Shown here one piece after another: positions 52,493-61,409 of a stretch of 64,000 nt of DNA (position 1 is the stretch's first letter; the number at the start of each line of letters is the position of its first letter). This DNA comes from Amycolatopsis echigonensis (GTDB taxonomy: Bacteria > Actinomycetota > Actinomycetes > Mycobacteriales > Pseudonocardiaceae). The notes beneath the pieces were generated by a model. The model searched no databases and was not told the DNA's origin. It saw only the letters and a list, made by a program, of their open reading frames with translations. The position numbers and the translations under genes were made by a program. Where the stretch lies: contig NZ_JACJHR010000001.1 of the NCBI RefSeq assembly GCF_014174495.1, forward strand, positions 1 to 64,000. The letters are read 5' to 3'.

Positions 52493-52553
52493 AGCGGGAG
52501 TGTGTGCCGTTTTCGCTTCGCGGTGGCTGACCGACTCGCCAGGGTGGGGAAAA

Positions 52554-52925
52554 TTACTGCCCGGATTTCTGATTGGCCTGGTCGACGTCGGCCATGTGCT
52601 CTTCCGCCCACGTCCGCAACACCGCGAGCGCGGATTCCAGCGACGTGCCCAGCGCGGTGAGCCGGTAATGCACCCGGGGCGGCACGGTCGCTTCGACCCG
52701 CCGCGTGGCGAGGCCGTCGCGGACCAGGCTCTGCAGGGTGACCGAAAGCATTTTCTGCGACACCCCGGGGATGCGCCGGCGGAGGTCGGCGAACCGCACC
52801 TCGTCCGGCGCGGCCTCGGCGAGGATCTTGACGGTCATCGACGTCCACTTCGTGCCGATCCGGTCGAGCAGCCGGCGCGTCGGGCAGGCCGGGTCGAACA
52901 GATCGCCGCGGGGGGAGGGGGTCAC
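52554..52925 (-). CDS. HxlR-family transcriptional regulator
   Basis: A 123-residue HxlR winged-helix regulator. It begins with the typical CPTRRLLDRIGTKWTSMTVK, has RFADLRRRIPGVSQKMLSVT as the recognition region and ATVPPRVHYRLTALGTSLES as wing and following helix. The N-terminal Cys17 is the position that senses electrophiles or disulfide stress in several HxlR proteins. Starts with GTG at 52925. Divergent from an alpha/beta hydrolase, with three GGTWACC sites in the gap. Confidence 0.9.
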   Translation of the reverse strand: MTPSPRGDLFDPACPTRRLLDRIGTKWTSMTVKILAEAAPDEVRFADLRRRIPGVSQKMLSVTLQSLVRDGLATRRVEATVPPRVHYRLTALGTSLESALAVLRTWAEEHMADVDQANQKSGQ

Positions 52926-52974
52926 CTCGGGCTCACCACCTGTCGGGAAAGTGCCGTCTTGGCGGCACCGTTGG

Positions 52975-53009
52975 GGTTACCTACCGTGTGCTGGTAACCA
53001 ATGGTAACC
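52975..53009. promoter_or_regulatory. Triple GGTWACC operator
   Basis: GGTTACC at 52975 and GGTAACC at 52993 and 53003; each is a palindrome with a single variable centre, spaced 18 and 10 bases apart. They sit between the divergent HxlR and hydrolase genes, directly before the AGGAGG of the latter. The likely binder is the HxlR protein. Confidence 0.6.
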
Positions 53010-53021
53010 ACAGGAGGTTCG

Positions 53022-53849
53022 ATGGACGCGGTGCGGCAGGTCGAAGCGAACGGGGTCCGGCTGAACGTCGCCGTCGCGGGGAGCGGTCCGGCGCTCGTGT
53101 TGCTGCACGGGTTTCCGCACACCTGGCAGCTGTGGAGCGCAGTGCTCCCGACGCTCGCCGAGCGGTACCGGGTGCTCGCGCCGGACCTCCGCGGACTGGG
53201 CGCGAGCAGCCGTCCGGAGAGCGGGTTCGACGCTGGAACGGTCGTCGCCGACGTCACGTCCCTGCTCGACGCGCTGGGGGAGCCGGACGCGGACGTGGTG
53301 GCGATCGACCTGTCCGTCCAGAGTGCGTTGCTGCTGGCGTTGCGGCAGCCGGAGCGGGTGCGGCGCCTGGTGCTGATGGAGTCGCTGCCCTGGGGCTTCC
53401 CGGCCGGCCCGCCGTGGTGGTTCGGCTTTCACGCGGTGCCGGGACTGGCGGAGACTGTCCTTAATGGACACGAGGCGGAATACGTCGGGTGGTTCCTCGA
53501 CCAGGGCACGCTCGGCCGGGGCGTTCCGGCGGAGGTCCAAGCAGCCTTCGCCGAGGCGTACACCGGCACCGGAGCGCTCCGCTGCGCCTTCGAGCACTAC
53601 CGGGCAATGCCGGAAAGCGTCCGTCAGCTGACCGAAGCGGCGGAGAAGCGGCTGACCGTGCCGACGATGGCGATCGGCGCGCATCCGGTGGGCGACGCGC
53701 TGGAGCAGCAGCTGCGTCCGATCGCCGACGACCTCGCCGGCCGCGTGCTGCCGGACTGCGGGCACCTGATCCCGCTGGACCGTCCGCGCGCGTTCCTCGA
53801 TCTCCTGCTGCCCTTCCTGTCCCGGGAGATACTGGCCGGGTGTCGTTGA
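53022..53849 (+). CDS. Alpha/beta hydrolase with altered nucleophile elbow
   Basis: A 275-residue protein of the epoxide hydrolase/haloalkane dehalogenase-like branch: ALVLLHGFPHTWQLWSAVLP, RVLAPDLRGLGASSRPES, and a C-terminal PDCGHLIPLDRPRAF with the His. Where relatives have GHDWGG, this protein reads AIDLSVQS, so the tight turn glycines are gone and the Asp is the only candidate nucleophile. Activity may be lost or changed. ATG 53022 follows AGGAGG. Likely regulated by the divergent HxlR. The next gene overlaps its end by 10 bases. Confidence 0.82.
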   Translation: MDAVRQVEANGVRLNVAVAGSGPALVLLHGFPHTWQLWSAVLPTLAERYRVLAPDLRGLGASSRPESGFDAGTVVADVTSLLDALGEPDADVVAIDLSVQSALLLALRQPERVRRLVLMESLPWGFPAGPPWWFGFHAVPGLAETVLNGHEAEYVGWFLDQGTLGRGVPAEVQAAFAEAYTGTGALRCAFEHYRAMPESVRQLTEAAEKRLTVPTMAIGAHPVGDALEQQLRPIADDLAGRVLPDCGHLIPLDRPRAFLDLLLPFLSREILAGCR

Positions 53850-54964
53850 CGTCCGAGCTGGCCGACCCGCGAGGGAAGCTCGCGCGCTGGTGCGCCCGGG
53901 TCTTCACCGGCACGGCCGCGGCCGCGCGGCGGATCGAGGAAACGACGAACGGCGTGCGCCCGGTCCGTCCGGCGCTCGCGCGTCCGCCCCGGCAGCACTG
54001 GGCCGAAATCGGCGGGGCGTTCGGCCAGCGGATCGCGGACCTCGTGCAGCCCGCGCCGCCGTACTACGCACTGCTCGGCATGGTGCGCGCGCAGTGGGGC
54101 AGCGGCCGGTGGGCGCACGCGCAAGCCGCCCAATACCCGACGCACGACGAGCTTCCGGCGGAGTACCGGGCGCGGGCGCTCGGCATCCGTCCGGCGGCCG
54201 CGACCTGGCTCGACCTCGGAGACGGATTGCCGCACGGCGAGGCGATCCCGGGCGCCGAAGAGCTGTGGGGAGAACTGCTGGGACGCGCTCGCCGGTACCA
54301 AGCGCAGCACGCCCCGCCCGGCGTGCTCGGCGGGCCGGGTGCGGAGGCCGGGCTGGCCCGGACGAACTGGGTGCTGTCCGCGTGCGAGGACATCTACCGC
54401 TCCGGCCGCGTCGATCCCCGGCTCGCGCGGGTCGTCGACGGCGGCGGCACGATCGCGGACCTGCGCGCCCTTCCCGCCGACGCACAGGTGACCGAACTGG
54501 CGGAACTCGCGAAACGCTTGCACGACAACGGCGCGCTCTGGGAACTGCGGCGGCTCGGCGGCGCTCCGCCGGAGGGGTATCCGCTCGGGATCGCCGGGCC
54601 GACCATCGTGCCCGGCTGGGCGGACGGCGACCTCCTGCTCGGACGGCTAGACCCCGAGCAGGGGATCGCCGACGGCACGCTGCTGGACGTGAAGACCGTG
54701 CTGACCGTCGGCGATCCGGACCGGGCTGGGCGCTGGCTGTGGCAGATCCTGCTGTACGCCTGGCTCGACGTGGCGGACCTGTACCGGATCCGGGAGGTCG
54801 GGCTGCTGCTGGGGCGGCACGGCAAGCTGGTCCGCTGGCCGGTCGACGAGCTGGCCGCCGACCTGCTCGGCGGGGACGGGCTGGTCGATCACCGCCGCGA
54901 CGAGTTCAGGGACATGGCGCGCGGGCTGCTCGACGCGGTCGGGCTGAGCCTGGCCGACGACTGA
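53840..54964 (+). CDS. Unknown protein with PD-(D/E)xK nuclease-like motif
   Basis: A 374-residue protein without a recognised family. The C-terminal half has D262/D264 in WADGDLLLG, D283-V-K285 in LLDVKT and Q302 with Y306 in WQILLYAWL, the order seen in RecB/Cas4-like PD-(D/E)xK nucleases. The N-terminal half is helical and has WAEIGGAFGQRIADLVQP. GTG 53840 overlaps the hydrolase stop by 10 bases, so translation is coupled. Its end overlaps the convergent transporter by 76 bases. Nuclease function is an inference from four residues and fold order. Confidence 0.7.
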   Translation: MSLTSELADPRGKLARWCARVFTGTAAAARRIEETTNGVRPVRPALARPPRQHWAEIGGAFGQRIADLVQPAPPYYALLGMVRAQWGSGRWAHAQAAQYPTHDELPAEYRARALGIRPAAATWLDLGDGLPHGEAIPGAEELWGELLGRARRYQAQHAPPGVLGGPGAEAGLARTNWVLSACEDIYRSGRVDPRLARVVDGGGTIADLRALPADAQVTELAELAKRLHDNGALWELRRLGGAPPEGYPLGIAGPTIVPGWADGDLLLGRLDPEQGIADGTLLDVKTVLTVGDPDRAGRWLWQILLYAWLDVADLYRIREVGLLLGRHGKLVRWPVDELAADLLGGDGLVDHRRDEFRDMARGLLDAVGLSLADD

Positions 54965-55887
54965 ACCGCGGGCTTCTTCGCCGCGCCGCGTCCGGCGAAA
55001 CACACCGCGGCGAGCACGATCACGCAGCCGACGAGCTGCAGCGCGCCCGGCCGTTCGCTCAGCAGCAGGAACCCGAAGGCGACCGCGCCGACCGGCTGCA
55101 GCAGCATCATCGTCGCGCCGGTCGAGGCCGCCAGCCGCGGCAGGGCTCCGGCGATCAGCAGCCAGCCGACGACCTGCCCGACGATGGCGAGTGCGGCGAA
55201 CCAGCCGAGCGACGGCAGGCTGGGCGCCAGGTCGAGGCGGCCGAACGGCAGCCCGAGCACGACCGACACGAAGCCCGCGGACACGGTGGCCAGCGACAGC
55301 GAGCGGACCTGCGTCGCGGGGCTGCTGCTGAGCCGGAGCAGCAGCAGGTACCCGGAGTAGCCCGCCCCGGCGGCGAGCGCGAAAACCAAACCCAGCACCG
55401 GGTTCGAGCCGGTCGTCGAAGACCCGAACACGCCGCCGGCGAGCACGATGCCGCCGATCAGCGTCGGCGCGACGAACTTGAACCGCGGGTCCGGCCGCTC
55501 CTTGAGGAACACGAACGCCAGCAGCGGCACGATCACCACCTGCACCGAGAGCAGCATGGTCGCGACGCCCGCGCCGACGCGCGGGATCGCCTCGCCCCAC
55601 AGGACGAAGTCGAGCCCGAGGCCGAGCCCGGCCAGCAGCGGCAGCAGGATCTTCGCGCGCACGCGGGTCCGCCGCGCCTCGCTGAACGCCAGGACCGCGA
55701 GCAGCGGCAGCGCGAGGGCGCAGCGCCAGAACGCGCTGGTCGCGCCGCTGGCCCCGGACACCTTGATGAGCACCGAGGTCAGCGCGATGCACAGGCAGCC
55801 GGCGGCGGCCAGCAGCCGGGGGTCGGCGCGGCCGGTGAGCGCGGCGATCGGACCGGCGGTCGGCAACGGAGCGGATTCGGTGGTCAT
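54889..55887 (-). CDS. EamA-family (DMT) transporter
   Basis: A 332-residue ten-helix drug/metabolite transporter built of two EamA repeats: ALTSVLIKVSGASGATSAFWRCA in pieces opens the first, LGWFAALAIVGQVVGWLLIA belongs to the second, and TMMLLQPVGAVAFGFLLLSE is the typical last-but-one signature. Likely an exporter of amino acids or small metabolites. ATG 55887 follows the family start; a longer in-frame start exists 36 bases upstream. Divergent from the LysR gene, which probably regulates it. Confidence 0.88.
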   Translation of the reverse strand: MTTESAPLPTAGPIAALTGRADPRLLAAAGCLCIALTSVLIKVSGASGATSAFWRCALALPLLAVLAFSEARRTRVRAKILLPLLAGLGLGLDFVLWGEAIPRVGAGVATMLLSVQVVIVPLLAFVFLKERPDPRFKFVAPTLIGGIVLAGGVFGSSTTGSNPVLGLVFALAAGAGYSGYLLLLRLSSSPATQVRSLSLATVSAGFVSVVLGLPFGRLDLAPSLPSLGWFAALAIVGQVVGWLLIAGALPRLAASTGATMMLLQPVGAVAFGFLLLSERPGALQLVGCVIVLAAVCFAGRGAAKKPAVQSSARLSPTASSSPRAMSLNSSRR

Positions 55888-55946
55888 GCCTTCTATCGTG
55901 GGGTCGCTAACTATCAAGGACAAGTGAAGATTCCTGCGTAAAACCC

Positions 55947-55961
55947 GGTAGCATCACTACC
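55947..55961. promoter_or_regulatory. Palindrome abutting the LysR start
   Basis: GGTAG-CATCA-CTACC, a perfect 5-5-5 dyad, ends at the base before GTG 55962. It contains a T-N11-A-like core and is a candidate LysR autoregulatory site for the 75-base divergent intergenic region. Confidence 0.5.
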
Positions 55962-56870
55962 GTGTTCAGTGTGGATCGGATGCGCGCCCTGCACGCGGTC
56001 GCGCAGCACGGCTCGGTCGCCGGCGCGGCGGCCGCGCTGCACGTCACGCCGTCTGGCGTGTCGCAGCAGCTGGCGAAACTGGAGCGGGAAGCGGGCCTGG
56101 CGCTTTTGGAGCCGCGCGGCCGGACCGTGCGGCTCACGCGCGCCGGGCAGGTGCTGGTCGGGCACGCCGAACGCGTGCTGGCCCAGCTGGCCGAAGCGCG
56201 CACCGATCTCGAACGGCTTCGCGAGGACGTCTTCGGGCCGTTGCGGATCGGGTCGATCGCGACGTGCGTGCACGCCCTGCTGCCGCCCGCGCTCGCGATG
56301 CTCACCGAACAACACCCGCGGCTGGACGTGACGCTCGGCGAGGGCGAAGCCGAGCAGACGCTCCCGAAGGTGCTCGCCGGGGACCTCGACGTGGCGGTGT
56401 TCGAAAGCTGGGCGGACCGGCCGACCCTGGTGCCGCCGGGGATCACGCAGGTCACGCTGTTCTCCGACGTCGCCGATCTGGCGCTGCCCGCCGGGCACCG
56501 GCTCGCGCACCGCCGCACGGTCGACCTCTCCGAGGTGGACGACGTGTCGTGGATCAGCTGGACCGGCCGCTCCGGCTGCTACGAATGGCTCGTGCACGTG
56601 CTCCGCTCGCAGGAGCTGGAACCGCGGATCAGTTGCACCATCGGGAGTTACGTGACGCAACTGGCGCTCGTCGCGGGCAATGTCGGCGCCGCGCTCGTCC
56701 CGCGGCTCGCCCGCGGACCGATCCCGGACGGCGTCCGGATGCTCGCGACGCGGCCGGTGCTGAACCGCACGATCATCGCCGCGTGCCGGTCCGGCGAGGA
56801 GGCGCACGGCGGGGTCCGGGCGGCGCTGGAGGCGCTCAGCGAAGCGTCGGCGGCTTATGTGAACCGCTGA
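55962..56870 (+). CDS. LysR-family transcriptional regulator
   Basis: A 302-residue LysR regulator. The N-terminal helix-turn-helix is RMRALHAVAQHGSVAGAAAA then HVTPSGVSQQLAKLEREAGL; the effector domain begins at about residue 90 (FGPLRIGSIATCVHALLPPA). The divergent EamA exporter is the expected target, as in ArgP/LysG-exporter pairs that control amino-acid export. GTG 55962 directly follows a palindrome and lacks a Shine-Dalgarno, so the transcript may be leaderless. Confidence 0.9.
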   Translation: MFSVDRMRALHAVAQHGSVAGAAAALHVTPSGVSQQLAKLEREAGLALLEPRGRTVRLTRAGQVLVGHAERVLAQLAEARTDLERLREDVFGPLRIGSIATCVHALLPPALAMLTEQHPRLDVTLGEGEAEQTLPKVLAGDLDVAVFESWADRPTLVPPGITQVTLFSDVADLALPAGHRLAHRRTVDLSEVDDVSWISWTGRSGCYEWLVHVLRSQELEPRISCTIGSYVTQLALVAGNVGAALVPRLARGPIPDGVRMLATRPVLNRTIIAACRSGEEAHGGVRAALEALSEASAAYVNR

Positions 56871-56942
56871 ATCTTGGTGCGCGGCGGGCTTGTGCGGTCG
56901 GTTCGCCCCTAGAGTCGGAACCGACGAGCAGGGGAGCGGCCG

Positions 56943-58247
56943 ATGACTGCCGAGGATGTCTTGCGAGCCCGACTGTCCGCCGGGCAGGTGCACACCTCCG
57001 GCCCGCGGTACGAATCGGCGGCGAGGGTGTGGAACGCCGCGGTCGCCGCGCGTCCGGCGGTGGTGGTGGAATGCCGGAGCACCGCGGACGTCCAAGCCTC
57101 GGTGCGTGCCTCGCGCGAATTGGGCTTGCCGTTGTCGGTGCGAAGCGGCGGCCATGACTGGGCCGGACGCGCGGTGGCCGACGGCGGGATCATGCTCGAT
57201 CTGCGGCCGCTGAACCGCGTCGCGGTCGATGCCGGACGGCGCGCCGCGGTGGTCGGCGGCGGTGCCCGGGCCAACGACGTGCTCGCCGCGGCAGAGGCGC
57301 ACGGGCTGACCGCGGCGGTCGGCACGATCGGCGCGGTCGGGTTCGCCGGACTCGCACTCGGCGGCGGATACGGTCCTTTCCTGGGCAAATACGGGCTCGC
57401 CGCGGACAATCTGCTCGGCGCCGAGATCGTGCTCGCGGACGGCGAGGTCGTGCTCGCCAACGCCTCGCGGCTGCCGGACCTGTGGTGGGCGCTGCGGGGC
57501 GGCGGCGGGAATTTCGGCGTGGTGACGTCGCTCGGGGTGCGGTTGCACGCGGCGCCGCGGATCACCACCGGCCCGGTCTGGTATCCGGCGTCTGACGCGG
57601 CCCGCGTTTTCGCCGCGGTGGCCGAGATCCAGGCCGGTGCGCCGGACGACCTCACCGTGCAGACCGGGATGCTCGCCGGCGCCGACGGTTCGCTGTGCGT
57701 AGTGGTCTGGCCGACCTGGTGCGGTCCCGCTGATCCGGACGGCTTCCTCTCCCGGCTCGGGCCTCCGCTCGCCTCGAACATCGAGCCGGTCTCGTCCTAC
57801 GCCGCGGAGGTCGCGGGCCGGGACGCGATGTTCCCGGACGGCCGATCGGTCGTCATCCGCACGCGGTCGCTTCCGGCGTTCGCTCCGGAGGCCGTCTCTG
57901 CCTTGCTGGCGCAGATGGAAGCGATGGCCTCGCCGTTGTCCGGACTGTCGATCCACCACTTCCACGGCTCGGCCGCCCGGGTTCCGGTGGGAGACACGGC
58001 GTTTCCGCTGCGGGAGGACCATCTGATGGTCGAGGTGCTCGGGATGGGCGAGGGCGCCGACGACCGGGGCTGGGCCGACGCCGTCTCGGAGGCGTTGGCC
58101 CCGTTCGCCTTGCCGGAGGCGTACGCGAACCTGCTCGGCCCGGACGTCCCTTCGGCGAACGTCTTCGGCCGCAACTCGGCCCGGCTGCGGGACGTCAAAC
58201 ACCGCTATGACCCGGACGGGGTTTTCCGCGCCATTCCGCTGGGGTGA
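56943..58247 (+). CDS. FAD-binding berberine-bridge-type oxidoreductase
   Basis: A 434-residue PCMH-fold flavoprotein. H71 in SGGHDWAG is the histidine that binds FAD covalently; the segment VGTIGAVGFAGLALGGGYG has Ile129 where bicovalent relatives carry Cys, so a single covalent link is predicted. The C-terminal NVFGRNSARLRDVKHRYDPD is the family ending. Such enzymes oxidise sugars, alkaloids or antibiotic intermediates with O2. No export signal is present. Monocistronic; the next gene is a decayed reductase. Confidence 0.88.
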   Translation: MTAEDVLRARLSAGQVHTSGPRYESAARVWNAAVAARPAVVVECRSTADVQASVRASRELGLPLSVRSGGHDWAGRAVADGGIMLDLRPLNRVAVDAGRRAAVVGGGARANDVLAAAEAHGLTAAVGTIGAVGFAGLALGGGYGPFLGKYGLAADNLLGAEIVLADGEVVLANASRLPDLWWALRGGGGNFGVVTSLGVRLHAAPRITTGPVWYPASDAARVFAAVAEIQAGAPDDLTVQTGMLAGADGSLCVVVWPTWCGPADPDGFLSRLGPPLASNIEPVSSYAAEVAGRDAMFPDGRSVVIRTRSLPAFAPEAVSALLAQMEAMASPLSGLSIHHFHGSAARVPVGDTAFPLREDHLMVEVLGMGEGADDRGWADAVSEALAPFALPEAYANLLGPDVPSANVFGRNSARLRDVKHRYDPDGVFRAIPLG

Positions 58248-58354
58248 GACGGCTTCGCTCGCACGTGGCGGACCGGCTGGGCGGAAAATTCCCCGCTGTG
58301 CCGGGATTCGCGTCCGGCCGGGGGCGGCGGGGCACGGCTGCTAGGTTCGCGGAC

Positions 58355-58968
58355 GTGACAACAAAAGCGATGCGGGCGGTGGTCCACGAAGGCGCGCCGG
58401 GGATCGCCGGGGTGCGGGTCGCGGAGGTCCCGGCGCCGCGACCGGGTCCGGGCGAGGTGCTGGTCCGGCTGAAGGCGGCCGGGCTGAGCCACCGGGATCT
58501 GTTCATGGTGGACAGTCGCGCTCCGGCTGACCCGTCGACCGTGCTGGGCTCGGACGGGACCGGAATCGTCGTGGCGGCGGGAGCGGACGCCGCCGACGGT
58601 CAGCGTCACCTCGCGCAGTCCCGAAAAGCTCGCCAGGGCAACGGAATCAGGTGCCGACCGGGCGATTGGCAGCCGCGGCGGCTGGGCCGCCGAACTCGGC
58701 GAACCGGTGGACCTGGTCGTGGACAGCATCGGCTCGGCGACGTTCGACGGCTGTCTCTCCGTGCTCCGCTCCGGCGGCCGGATGGTGACTACCGGCCCGC
58801 ACGTCGATGGGCAGCGCGCGGGAGTTCTCGCAGATGGTCGGATTGGTCGTGGAACACCGCGTGCGGCCGGTGGCGCACCACGGCTACGACCTCGCGGACG
58901 GGCCGCGTGCGCTAGCCGAATTGGCGTCGGGAGACCAGTTCGGGAAGCTGGTGGTCGCGATCGGCTGA
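58355..58968 (+). pseudogene. Degraded zinc-type/quinone-oxidoreductase-like MDR gene
   Basis: Three pieces of one medium-chain dehydrogenase/reductase are spread over all three frames: MRAVVHEGAPGIAGVRVAEV to GSDGTGIVVAAG, then VSVTSRSPEKLARATESGA to VDSIGSATFDGCLSVLRSGG, then MVGLVVEHRVRPVAHHGYDL to GKLVVAIG. About 100 residues including the cofactor-binding GxGGVG turn are deleted between the first two. At least two frameshifts and one deletion make it non-functional. Confidence 0.85.
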
Positions 58969-59038
58969 CCCGGCCGGCGAGTTTTTGTCGGTGGCTCGTG
59001 GTGGACTGCGGGCACGAACCGAGGGAGGGGAACACCTG

Positions 59039-59446
59039 ATGAGCAAACGCTGGAATCCGGGGACGGTCGCGGCTCCGGTAGGCCGCTACAGCCACCTCGC
59101 GCAGATTCCGGCCGGCCACGAACTGGTCGTGGTCGCCGGGCAGATCGGCGCACGGCCGGACGGCACGCTCGCCGGGCCGGACGCGGAGGCGCAAACGCGC
59201 GAGGCACTGGCGAACATCGAACGCGTGCTCGCCGCGGCGGGCGCCGGGCCGGAACATCTGGTGAAGGTCTTCAGCATGGTCGCCGGAACCGAACACCTGG
59301 CCGGGTTCCGCACGGCGACCGGCGACGTGTTCAGCCGGTGGTTCCCGGAAAGCGACTGGCCGACACAGTCGCTGATCGTCGTGTCGGCGCTCGCGAAACC
59401 GGAACTGGCCGTGGAAATCGAAGCGATGGCAGCGGTGCCCCGATGA
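59039..59446 (+). CDS. RidA-family protein
   Basis: A 135-residue YjgF/YER057c/UK114 protein: VVVAGQIGARPDGTLAGPDA, QTREALANIERVLAAAGAGP and the C-terminal SLIVVSALAKPELAVEIEAM. The catalytic Arg of true RidA imine deaminases (in the IRPxxE-like C-terminal region) is not found at the expected place, so this is probably one of the Rid subfamilies with another role. ATG 59039 follows GGGAGGGG. The MBL-fold gene starts 34 bases downstream. Confidence 0.85.
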   Translation: MSKRWNPGTVAAPVGRYSHLAQIPAGHELVVVAGQIGARPDGTLAGPDAEAQTREALANIERVLAAAGAGPEHLVKVFSMVAGTEHLAGFRTATGDVFSRWFPESDWPTQSLIVVSALAKPELAVEIEAMAAVPR

Positions 59447-59480
59447 GCGCCGATCCCTTGCCCGGACGACAGGAAGCCCG

Positions 59481-60335
59481 ATGACGATCACGCTCGGACA
59501 GATCCGGATCGACCCGGTCGCCGAACTGGACCACTGGCCGTTTCCCCCGGCCGAGCTGTTCCCGGCGGTCACCCCGGAACAGCTGGGGGACCACCGCGGC
59601 GACCTGGACCTGTCGATCACCACGTACATGGTGCGCACGCCGGACCAGACCGTGCTCCTCGACGCCGGGAACGGCAACGCCAAGGAACGCCCGGTTTTGC
59701 TGGCGCACCACCAGTTCGACACGCCGTACCTGGACCGCCTGGCCGCGGCGGGCGTCGTGCCGGAGGACGTCGACGTCGTCGTGGCCACCCACCTGCACCC
59801 GGACCACTGCGGCGGCTTCACCCAGCTGGTCGATGGTTCGTGGGATCCGACCTTCCCGCGTGCCCGGTACCTGATCGCGAGCGACGAATACGCCTGGCTC
59901 CAGGAGGTGCACGCCGCGGCCCCGGAAGGCGGGGTGGCGGCCGACCTGGCCCGGACGTTCGAGGACAGCGTGCTCCCGGTGGTCGAGGCTGGTCTGGTCG
60001 AACTGATCGACCTCCCGTACGAGGTCACGGACGGCGTCACCCTGCGCGCCTTGCCCGGCCACACCACCGCCCACCTGATCGCCGAACTCAGCGGCGGCGG
60101 CCAGCACGCTGTGGTGAGCGGAGATGTGCTGCACCATCCGTTCCAGTTCTCGGACCTGACGCTGGCCCAAGGCGGCGACGCCGATCCCGCTGTCGCGGCG
60201 GAGTCTCGACGGACCTTGTGCGAGCTGGCCGTCGAACGGGACGCCCTCGTCCTGCCCGCGCACTTCGGGCCCGGACGAATCGACCGAGACGGCGACGGTT
60301 TCCGCTACCGCCCGGTGCAGTTAGGAGTTGCCTGA
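59481..60335 (+). CDS. MBL-fold metallohydrolase
   Basis: A 284-residue metallo-beta-lactamase-fold enzyme. Zinc ligands are in THLHPDHCGG (H104, H106, D108, H109), GHTTAHL and VVSGDVLHHP, with a final His in LPAHFGP. LLDAGNGN precedes them. Resembles N-acyl homoserine lactonase/quorum-quenching-like hydrolases, but substrate cannot be fixed. ATG 59481 lies in an operon-like position after the RidA gene. Confidence 0.9.
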   Translation: MTITLGQIRIDPVAELDHWPFPPAELFPAVTPEQLGDHRGDLDLSITTYMVRTPDQTVLLDAGNGNAKERPVLLAHHQFDTPYLDRLAAAGVVPEDVDVVVATHLHPDHCGGFTQLVDGSWDPTFPRARYLIASDEYAWLQEVHAAAPEGGVAADLARTFEDSVLPVVEAGLVELIDLPYEVTDGVTLRALPGHTTAHLIAELSGGGQHAVVSGDVLHHPFQFSDLTLAQGGDADPAVAAESRRTLCELAVERDALVLPAHFGPGRIDRDGDGFRYRPVQLGVA

Positions 60336-60383
60336 CCGCTTAATCGCGGGGCCATGTCGATTCGGCGGCTGCTCGTTCGACGC

Positions 60384-60917
60384 ATGGGCATGACTGACTA
60401 CGAACCGACCTCGACCCGCAACCTCGACCGTTACGGGAACGCCCCGCTCCCATGGAGTCGCGCCCGCGACATCCTCGCCGCCGACACCCCGACCGCAGAC
60501 TTGACGTTCTTCGTCGCGACCGTCCGCCCGGACGGCCGTCCACACTCGGCGGGCGTCGGGGCGGTCTGGGCGGACGACGCGCTGTACTTCGTCGGCGGAC
60601 CGGACACACGGCGTTCCCGCAACCTCGCGGCGAACGCGGCGTGCAGCATTTCGGTCCGCCTCCGCGGTCTGGACCTGACCCTGGAGGGCGACGCCCACCG
60701 AGTCACGGATGCCGGCACCGTGGCACGGCTAGCCGAGGTCTACCGCTCCGGCGGCTGGCCAGCGACGGCGGACGGCTGCGCTTTGACGGCACCGTTCAGC
60801 GCCCCGAGCGCGGGCCCGCCGCCGTGGCACCTGTACCGGCTCACCCTGCGACGCGCGGTGGGAGTCGCTTCGGCGGCACCGCACGGGGCGACTTGCTGGG
60901 AGTTCGCCGGGTCTTGA
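60384..60917 (+). CDS. Pyridoxamine 5'-phosphate oxidase-family flavin/F420 protein
   Basis: A 177-residue split-barrel protein: FFVATVRPDGRPHSAGVGAV, WADDALYFVGGPDTRRSRNL, then ACSISVRLRGLDLTLEGDAH and a C-terminal WHLYRLTLRRAVGV. The family includes PNPOx-like FMN proteins and F420-dependent reductases (FDOR-B) common in actinomycetes. Starts at 60354, 60384 or 60390 are all in frame; 60384 is a compromise since no ribosome site decides. Follows the MBL gene by about 50 bases on the same strand. Confidence 0.82.
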   Translation: MGMTDYEPTSTRNLDRYGNAPLPWSRARDILAADTPTADLTFFVATVRPDGRPHSAGVGAVWADDALYFVGGPDTRRSRNLAANAACSISVRLRGLDLTLEGDAHRVTDAGTVARLAEVYRSGGWPATADGCALTAPFSAPSAGPPPWHLYRLTLRRAVGVASAAPHGATCWEFAGS

Positions 60918-61409
60918 ACGCGGTGGTTTCGCCGTTCGGGTGCCGTCCCGGGTGCTGATCGTCGTCAGGACGCACGGCGACCCTGGCCGGAATTCGCTGA
61001 CGGGGCATCGTTCTGGCGAAGCACTGTTGGTTGCCGGTCAAGGACGACTTCCGCGAGGCGATCACGGCCTTCGCCGCGCCGGTGAACAGCGAGGGCGGCG
61101 CGTCGTGACGCGCGGGGAGCGGGCCCGGGCGTGCGCCGCGCAGGACCAGCGGCGGCTGCGGGCGGAGATCGAGCAACTCCGGGCCGAGCTCGAGCAGGAG
61201 ACCGCCTGCGCCCGCCGGGGCCCGGCGCCACCGGCCGCTTCTGGACCGCCGCGTTCGCACCGCACCAGCTGCTGGCCCGGATCGAGGACAGAGCAGGAAT
61301 TCCTGGTCCGCGTCGGAGACACCGCCGTGCGGCACCGGGACGTGCGCGGTGCCTGACCTGCTCCGACCGTGCCCGAACCCAAGCGGTCGCACGCCGTTAC
61401 TATCCGCTC
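60918..61409. other. Interval with coding remnants
   Basis: About 490 bases. One frame holds a 36-residue piece without a start (LAKHCWLPVKDDFREAITAF) that ends at 61108. It is followed by the coiled-coil fragment listed separately. No terminator or RNA gene is seen. Confidence 0.45.
61105..61356 (+). pseudogene. Coiled-coil ORF fragment
   Basis: Eighty-three codons from GTG 61105, which overlaps the preceding fragment's stop (GTGA). The first 38 residues form a heptad-like helix (QRRLRAEIEQLRAELEQETA), after which the sequence loses protein-like character while another frame reads RFWTAAFAPHQLLARIED. A frameshifted, decayed gene is likely. Confidence 0.35.
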
